Of a DNA stretch of 64,000 nucleotides, positions 58,862 to 64,000 are shown in pieces. This DNA comes from Bordetella sp. LUAb4 (GTDB lineage: Bacteria > Pseudomonadota > Gammaproteobacteria > Burkholderiales > Burkholderiaceae_B): assembly GCF_021325795.1 (NCBI RefSeq), contig NZ_JAHPZX010000001.1, positions 310,001-374,000 on the forward strand. The letters run 5' to 3'. Under the pieces are notes generated by a model, which did not search any database, was not told the DNA's origin, and saw only the letters and a list, made by a program, of their open reading frames with translations. Both the position numbers and the translations under genes were made by a program. The stretch's first letter is position 1, and each line of letters opens with the position of its first letter.

Positions 58862-59851
58862 ATGAGCACCGAACATCAAGACCTGAGCGCTTCCCGCCGC
58901 AAGATGCTGGTCGCCGGCGCGACCTCGGTCGGCGCCGTTGCCGCCACCGCCATCGGCGCCACCGCCCAAGCCGCCGACAAGCACGCGGCCGCTGCCCCTC
59001 ACGGCGGCAAGCATGAGGGCAAGCAAGGCACCAACTACGTCGTCACCAAGGACGGCACCCGCATTTTCTTCAAGGACTGGGGCAAGGGCCGTCCCGTCGT
59101 GTTCTCCCACGGCTGGCCGCTGAACTCGGATGCCTGGGACAACCAGATGCTGTTCCTGGTGCAAAACGGCTTCCGCGTCATCGCCCATGACCGCCGCGGC
59201 CACGGCCGCTCGGACCAGCCGGCCCAGGGCAATGACATGGATACCTATGCCGACGACCTGGCCGCGGTCATCGAAGCCCTGGATCTGAAAGACGCCACCC
59301 TGGTTGGCCACTCCACCGGTGGCGGCGAAGTCGCGCACTACATCGGCCGCCACGGCACCAAGCGTGTCGCCAGCGCGGTGCTGATCGGCGCGGTGCCGCC
59401 CATCATGATCAAGACCGACAAGAACCCCGGCGGCCTGCCCAAGGAAGTGTTCGACGGCATCCGCAAGGGCGTGGCCGACAACCGCTCCAAGTTCTACCAG
59501 GAACTGGCCATCCCCTTCTTCGGTTTCAACCGCCCCAATGCCAAGCCGGAAAAGGGCACCATCGACGCCTTCTGGTCGCAAGGCCTGACCGGCGGCGCGC
59601 TGGGCCAGTACCTGTGCGTCCGGGAATTCTCCGAAGTCGACTACACGCCCGACTTGGAAAAGATCGACGTGCCGACGCTGGTGCTGCATGGTTCGGACGA
59701 CCAGATCGTGCCGATCGACGACTCGGGCCGCCTGTCGGCCAAGATCGTCAAGAAGGCCACGCTGAAGGTCATCGAAGGCGCCCCGCACGGCATGTGCGTA
59801 ACCCACGCCGACCAGATCAACGCTGAACTGCTTGCCTTCCTGAAGCGATAA
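58862..59851 (+). CDS. Tat-exported alpha/beta hydrolase (cofactor-free haloperoxidase-like)
   Basis: A 329-aa alpha/beta hydrolase. The N-terminus has a Tat signal: [20 protein letters not shown], with AQAADK as the likely cleavage area. The fold motifs are [12 protein letters not shown] (oxyanion hole), GHSTGGGEV with Ser151, HGSDDQIVP with Asp280 and APHGMCVTH with His309. The HGWPLN and GGGEV pattern is that of non-haem chloroperoxidases/perhydrolases. The ATG at 58862 is chosen because it opens the Tat signal; the frame runs back to 58679 through the REP-like hairpins. Export makes it a periplasmic enzyme, unlike most members. Confidence 0.87.
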   Translation: MSTEHQDLSASRRKMLVAGATSVGAVAATAIGATAQAADKHAAAAPHGGKHEGKQGTNYVVTKDGTRIFFKDWGKGRPVVFSHGWPLNSDAWDNQMLFLVQNGFRVIAHDRRGHGRSDQPAQGNDMDTYADDLAAVIEALDLKDATLVGHSTGGGEVAHYIGRHGTKRVASAVLIGAVPPIMIKTDKNPGGLPKEVFDGIRKGVADNRSKFYQELAIPFFGFNRPNAKPEKGTIDAFWSQGLTGGALGQYLCVREFSEVDYTPDLEKIDVPTLVLHGSDDQIVPIDDSGRLSAKIVKKATLKVIEGAPHGMCVTHADQINAELLAFLKR

Positions 59852-59972
59852 GCCGAGGGAAAACCGTCGTTTCACACCATGCGCCCCAACGTTTCGAAAC
59901 CGCGGGGCGCATGCCCGTTGAAGAACCGCCGCGCGTCCCCCCCAGCGGCCAGCCTACATCGAGAACCCTGCC

Positions 59973-61838
59973 ATGAATGCCACCACCACGCCCGATCTCA
60001 TCCTTGTCAACGGCAAATTCACCACGCTGGATCGCAGCTGCCCGCAAGCCGACGCCGTCGCCATCCATGACGGCCGCTTCACCGCGGTCGGCGAACGCGA
60101 CGACATCATGCGCCTGGCCGGCGCCGGCACGCGCGTCGTCGACCTGCAGGGCCGTCGCGCCATTCCCGGGCTGATCGACAGCCATATGCACATCATCCGT
60201 GGCGGTCTGAACTACAACATGGAATTGCGCTGGGACGGCGTGCGTTCGCTGGCCGATGCCATGCGCATGCTCAAGGACCAGGTCGACCGCACGCCGGCGC
60301 CGCAATGGGTGCGCGTGGTGGGCGGCTTCACGGAACACCAGTTCGCCGAAAAGCGCCTGCCCACGATCGAAGAGATCAATGCCGTGGCGCCGGACACCCC
60401 CGTGTTCATCCTGCATCTCTATGATCGCGCCATCCTGAACGCGGCCGCGCTGCGCGTGGTCGGCTACGGCAAGGACACCCCCAACCCGCCGGGCGGCGAG
60501 ATCGTGCGTGACGCGCAGGGCAACCCCACCGGCCTGCTGCTGGCCAAGCCCAACGCCACCATTCTGTACGCCACCCTGGCCAAGGGTCCCAAGCTACCGC
60601 CCGAATACCAGAAGAACTCAACGCGGCATTTCATGCGCGAGGTCAACCGCCTGGGCGTGACCGGCGTGATCGACGCCGGCGGCGGTTACCAGAACTATCC
60701 CGATGACTACAACATCATCGAAGAGCTGCACAAGGAAGGCAATCTGACGGTGCGCCTGGCCTACAACCTGTTCACCCAGAAGCCCAAGGAAGAACTGGCC
60801 GACTTCAAGAACTGGTCGGAGAAGGTCAAACCCGGCCAGGGCGATGACCTGTACCGCCACAACGGCGCCGGCGAGATGCTGGTCTACACCGCGGCCGACT
60901 TCGAGGACTTCCGCGTCGAACGTCCCGACATGGCGCCTTCGATGGAAGCGGACCTGGAGCCGGTGATCCGCCTGCTGGCCGAGAAGCGCTGGCCGTGGCG
61001 TCTGCACGCAACCTACGACCAGACCATCTCGCGCGCCCTGGACGTGTACGAGAAGGTGGCACGCGATGTTCCCTTCGAAGGCCTGAACTGGTTCTTCGAC
61101 CACGCTGAAACCATCACCGACCGCAACATCGATCGCATCGCCGCGCTGGGTGGCGGTATCGCCGTGCAGCATCGCATGGCTTACCAGGGCGAGTACTTCG
61201 TCGAACGTTACGGCTCGCGTGCCGCCGAGGCCACGCCGCCGATCCGCAAGATGCTGGAACGAGGCGTCAAGGTCGGTGCCGGCACCGACGCCACCCGTGT
61301 CGCGTCCTACAACCCCTGGGTATCGCTGTACTGGCTGACGACCGGCAAGACGGTCGGCGGCATGCAGCTCTATCCCCAGGCCAACGTCATGGACCGCGAA
61401 ACCGCGCTGCGCCTGTGGACCGAAGCCAACGCCTGGTTCTCGTCCGAAGTCGGCAAGAAAGGCCAGATCAAAGTGGGCCAGCTGGCCGACCTGGCGGTAT
61501 TGTCGGCCGACTACTTCCACGTGCCCGGCGACGACATCCAGGACATCACCTCGGTGTTGACCGTGCTGGGCGGCAAGGTGGTCTTTGGCGAAGGCGACTA
61601 CGACGACCTGTCGCCGGAGCTGGCCCCGGCCATGCCCGACTGGTCGCCGGTGCGCCACGTGGGCGGCTACCAGGCGCGGGCCAATCTGAGCAGCGCCAAG
61701 ATGATGCCGGTGTGCGCTTGCGACAGCGCCTGCGGTGTGCACAAGCACTCGCATTCGAGCGCCTGGGCCACGCAGACGCCGACGTCCGAGGAAAGCACCT
61801 TCTGGGGCGCCCTGGGCTGCTCCTGCTGGGCGTTCTGA
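59973..61838 (+). CDS. YtcJ-like amidohydrolase with Cys/His-rich tail
   Basis: A 621-aa metal-dependent amidohydrolase of the YtcJ/NfdA subgroup. It has LILVNGKFTTLD, the first metal pair in PGLIDSHMHIIRG, a later WFFDHAETITD and the catalytic Asp in VGAGTDATRVASYNPW. The last 45 residues are unusual: a cluster with CACDSAC, HKHSHSS and a final GCSCWAF gives five Cys and three His, and may bind metal. No signal peptide is seen. It lies 121 bases after the Tat-exported hydrolase in the same direction. The substrate, probably an amide or N-acyl compound, is unknown. Confidence 0.85.
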   Translation: MNATTTPDLILVNGKFTTLDRSCPQADAVAIHDGRFTAVGERDDIMRLAGAGTRVVDLQGRRAIPGLIDSHMHIIRGGLNYNMELRWDGVRSLADAMRMLKDQVDRTPAPQWVRVVGGFTEHQFAEKRLPTIEEINAVAPDTPVFILHLYDRAILNAAALRVVGYGKDTPNPPGGEIVRDAQGNPTGLLLAKPNATILYATLAKGPKLPPEYQKNSTRHFMREVNRLGVTGVIDAGGGYQNYPDDYNIIEELHKEGNLTVRLAYNLFTQKPKEELADFKNWSEKVKPGQGDDLYRHNGAGEMLVYTAADFEDFRVERPDMAPSMEADLEPVIRLLAEKRWPWRLHATYDQTISRALDVYEKVARDVPFEGLNWFFDHAETITDRNIDRIAALGGGIAVQHRMAYQGEYFVERYGSRAAEATPPIRKMLERGVKVGAGTDATRVASYNPWVSLYWLTTGKTVGGMQLYPQANVMDRETALRLWTEANAWFSSEVGKKGQIKVGQLADLAVLSADYFHVPGDDIQDITSVLTVLGGKVVFGEGDYDDLSPELAPAMPDWSPVRHVGGYQARANLSSAKMMPVCACDSACGVHKHSHSSAWATQTPTSEESTFWGALGCSCWAF

Positions 61839-61893
61839 CGCGCGTTCCGGCGTTCGTGTTTGCCATTGCTTCTGACGATCCCTGGAGAGAACC

Positions 61894-62454
61894 ATGACCG
61901 TGACATCCAAGCTGCCGACGGCGGGTTCTCCCGCCGATCATCCTGAAGCCCGAGCGGCCGCGGCCCCTGCATTTGCGGGGGAGATTCAGGCCCAAGGATT
62001 CCCGATCCGCTACCGGCCACTATGGTGGTTGGGCCTCCTGCTGCTCTGCGCGCCTTACCTGCAGGGCGGCCTGGTCAAGTTGACCGATTTCGATAGCGCC
62101 TTGGCGGAGATCCAGCATTTCGGCCTGGCGTCCTCGGGCTTGTGGACCACGGTCATGGCCGCCGGCACCATCGCGCTGGAGCTGGGCGCATCGTTGCTGG
62201 TGCTGTCAGGCCGTGGGCGCAGCCTGGGTGCCCTGGCCCTTGGGGCCTTCACCTTGATGGCCACCTTCATCGCCAACCGCTACTGGTCGGCCCCGCCCGA
62301 AGCCCGCTTCGCGCAGGCCAACAGCTTCTATGAACATCTGGCATTGACCGGGGCGTGGCTGCTGGTGGCGCTTGCCAGTTGGCCAAGGCGCGGCGCTGGC
62401 CTTCACCGCGCGCTTCATGCGCATGATTCGAGTGACGCGAGGAATGCTGCCTGA
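61894..62454 (+). CDS. DoxX-like membrane protein
   Basis: A 186-aa membrane protein with about four helices (WWLGLLLLCAPYLQGGLVKL, LWTTVMAAGTIALELGASLL, SLGALALGAFTLMATFIAN, LALTGAWLLVALASW). The GLVKLTDFDSALAE segment after helix one is typical of the DoxX family. The N-terminal 35 residues are Ala/Pro-rich. GGAGAG precedes the ATG. It ends in a TGATG junction with the MFS gene (one shared base), showing coupling. DoxX proteins are linked to redox or sulfur metabolism; the role here is not known. Confidence 0.75.
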   Translation: MTVTSKLPTAGSPADHPEARAAAAPAFAGEIQAQGFPIRYRPLWWLGLLLLCAPYLQGGLVKLTDFDSALAEIQHFGLASSGLWTTVMAAGTIALELGASLLVLSGRGRSLGALALGAFTLMATFIANRYWSAPPEARFAQANSFYEHLALTGAWLLVALASWPRRGAGLHRALHAHDSSDARNAA

Positions 62455-64000
62455 TGACATCGCCCACCCCGCCTTCTCCTGCCCCTTCGCTTTCACCGGC
62501 GGCACAGTCCAAGCCCTTCGCGCCGCTCGCGCACGCCACCTTCGCCGTGCTGTGGGTGGCCACCATACTGGGCAACGTCGGCAGCTTCATGCGCGACGTC
62601 GCCAACGCCTGGCTGGCCACGGACCTGTCGAACTCGCCGACCGCGGTGGCGGCGATACAGGCCGCGACCACCCTGCCCGTCTTCCTGCTGGCGATTCCCG
62701 CCGGCGTGCTATCCGACATCCTGGACCGCCGCCGTTTTCTCATCGTGATCCAGATCGCGCTGGGCCTGGTCAGCGGCACGCTGATGGTGCTGGCCTGGCG
62801 CGGCGCGCTGACCATCGAGATCCTGATCGCCATGGCTTTCGTAGGCGGCATAGGCGCGGCCATGATGGGGCCGACCTGGCAATCCATCGTGCCGGAACTG
62901 GTGCCGCGCCCGGAACTGCGCAGCGCGGTGGCGCTCAATGGCCTGGGCGTGAACATCGCCCGCGCCATCGGCCCTGCCACCGGCGGCTTGCTGCTGGCCG
63001 CCTTCGGCGCGGCGGCGACCTATGCGGTGGATTTCGTCAGCTACATCCTGGTGATCGGCGCGCTGATCTGGTGGAAACGGGCACCGCGCGCCAGCGATCC
63101 GCTGCGTGAACATTTCTTCGGTGCCCTGCGCGCGGGCCTGCGCTATACCCGCGCACACAGCAAGCTGCACATCGTGCTGTTCCGCGCGACGGTGTACTTC
63201 ATTTCCGGCAGTGCCATCTGGGCGCTGCTGCCGCTGGTGGCGCGCCAGGTGTTCGCCGGCGGCGCGGGACTGTATGGCCTGCTGCTAGGCATGGTCGGCG
63301 GCGGTGCCATCGTCGGCGCGCTGCTGCTGCCCCGTCTGCAGGTCTGGCTCAACGCGGACAAGCTGCTGCTGGCGGCGGCGGGTGCCACGGCCTTGTCCAT
63401 GGGCCTGCTGAGCCTGGCGCCGCCGCTGGCGCTGGCCCTGCCGCTGTTCCTGCTGCTGGGCGTGGCATGGATAGCCGCGCTGACCACGCTGGGCGGTGCC
63501 GCCCAGGCCATCCTGCCGGACTGGGTGCGCGGTCGCGCGCTGGCCGTCTACCAGATGGTGTTCAACGGCGCGCTGGCCGCGGGCAGCCTGCTGTGGGGCG
63601 CGGTCGCCCAGAACGTGGGCGTGCCCATGGGACTGCTGGCGGCGGCGGTGTTCCTGCTGGTGAGTTCGCTGCTGGCGCATCGTGTGCGCCTGCCGCAGGG
63701 CGAGGAAGACCTGGCGCCATCGCAGGCCTGGCCCGATCCGCGCATGGCGGTGCCGATCGAAGATGATCGCGGCCCCGTCCTGATCCAGATCGAATATCGC
63801 GTGGCGCCCGCCGATCGGCAAGACTTCCTGCGCGCCGTGCGCCGCCTGTCGGAAGAAAGGCGGCGGGATGGCGCCTTCAACTGGTGCGTGATGGACGATC
63901 CCAACGATCCGGAACGTTTGATCGAATGGTTCCTGGTCGAGTCCTGGGCCGAACACATGCGCCAGCACCGCCGGGTGCATAACGCGGATGCGGATCTACA
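62454..64000 (+). CDS. MFS transporter (MFS_3/EntS type) with C-terminal monooxygenase-like domain, 3' end outside window
   Basis: 515 residues are seen before the window ends in an open frame. The first 410 form an EntS-like MFS protein with LWVATILGNVGSFMRDVANA, then IPAGVLSDILDRRRFLIV (motif A) and GLGVNIARAIGPATGGLLLA. From about residue 430 a cytosolic domain starts with PVLIQIEYRVAPADRQDFLR. It continues with NWCVMDDPNDPERLIEWFLV and SWAEHMRQHRRVH, the pattern of antibiotic-biosynthesis-monooxygenase (ABM) ferredoxin-like folds. This fused arrangement is known in some MFS_3 proteins. The start ATG overlaps the DoxX stop by one base. Confidence 0.88.
   Translation, partial: MTSPTPPSPAPSLSPAAQSKPFAPLAHATFAVLWVATILGNVGSFMRDVANAWLATDLSNSPTAVAAIQAATTLPVFLLAIPAGVLSDILDRRRFLIVIQIALGLVSGTLMVLAWRGALTIEILIAMAFVGGIGAAMMGPTWQSIVPELVPRPELRSAVALNGLGVNIARAIGPATGGLLLAAFGAAATYAVDFVSYILVIGALIWWKRAPRASDPLREHFFGALRAGLRYTRAHSKLHIVLFRATVYFISGSAIWALLPLVARQVFAGGAGLYGLLLGMVGGGAIVGALLLPRLQVWLNADKLLLAAAGATALSMGLLSLAPPLALALPLFLLLGVAWIAALTTLGGAAQAILPDWVRGRALAVYQMVFNGALAAGSLLWGAVAQNVGVPMGLLAAAVFLLVSSLLAHRVRLPQGEEDLAPSQAWPDPRMAVPIEDDRGPVLIQIEYRVAPADRQDFLRAVRRLSEERRRDGAFNWCVMDDPNDPERLIEWFLVESWAEHMRQHRRVHNADADL

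Overview
The window is about 64 kb of GC-rich DNA from a chromosome of the Alcaligenaceae (Bordetella/Achromobacter-like). This placement rests on the dapB-murB core genes, a Bug-type periplasmic receptor, the many LysR and TetR regulators, the aromatic and nitrogen catabolic modules, and the nic-type nicotinate pathway. It is inferred from gene content, not from a database search.

Layout. (a) 1-2.2 kb: core genes, with the 3' part of dapB, murB and a tRNA-Gly(GCC). (b) 2.3-9.7 kb: a nicotinate-degradation cluster. nicC-nicE-nicD-nicX-nicF are read leftwards. A divergent TetR gene, a small Ala-rich protein and an AAHS-type MFS carrier lie beside them. The product steps run from 6-hydroxynicotinate to fumarate. 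The first enzyme, nicotinate hydroxylase NicAB, is not present. AT-rich palindromes stand upstream of nicC and of the carrier and are candidate TetR operators. (c) 10-16.3 kb: a compositionally different, more AT-rich defence-type island, with a two-gene type II Thoeris pair (TIR ThsB, 2TM-Macro ThsA), a P-loop ATPase of unknown role, an unknown 156-aa protein and a hipBA toxin-antitoxin pair. (d) 16.3-21.2 kb: a leftward operon of an unknown protein, a TetR regulator, a peptide-type solute-binding protein and an N-acyl-D-amino-acid deacylase. (e) 21.3-23.6 kb: a cytosolic propeller protein and a large repeat-rich regulator. (f) 23.8-27.3 kb: a TonB-dependent siderophore receptor with a divergent AraC/PchR-like activator. 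(g) 27.4-37.6 kb: an HPP-CBS membrane protein, an azoreductase, a MocR-type regulator, a LysR regulator next to a fused ABC exporter, and an unknown membrane protein. (h) 38-48.2 kb: a hydantoin module with a fused HyuA-HyuB protein, a Bug receptor, a second identical tRNA-Gly(GCC), D-carbamoylase, a LysR regulator, D-hydantoinase and hydantoin racemase. Racemase, D-hydantoinase and D-carbamoylase together would convert racemic 5-substituted hydantoins to D-amino acids. (i) 48.3-57.5 kb: two DHA2 drug exporters, a 1463-aa ATPase/GAF/histidine-kinase sensor, a LysR regulator and a FixJ-like response regulator. (j) 57.9-64 kb: a rightward hydrolase cluster (YcaC-like hydrolase, Tat-exported alpha/beta hydrolase, YtcJ-like amidohydrolase, DoxX-like protein, MFS carrier with a C-terminal monooxygenase-like domain). 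It lies divergent to the FixJ-like regulator and is probably controlled by it.

A recurring trait is the number of short imperfect tandem repeats. Between genes they have 7-, 8-, 14- and 15-bp units. Inside genes they encode low-complexity linkers in the repeat-rich regulator, the TonB receptor, the HyuA-HyuB junction and the kinase tail. No integrase, transposase or CRISPR array was found.
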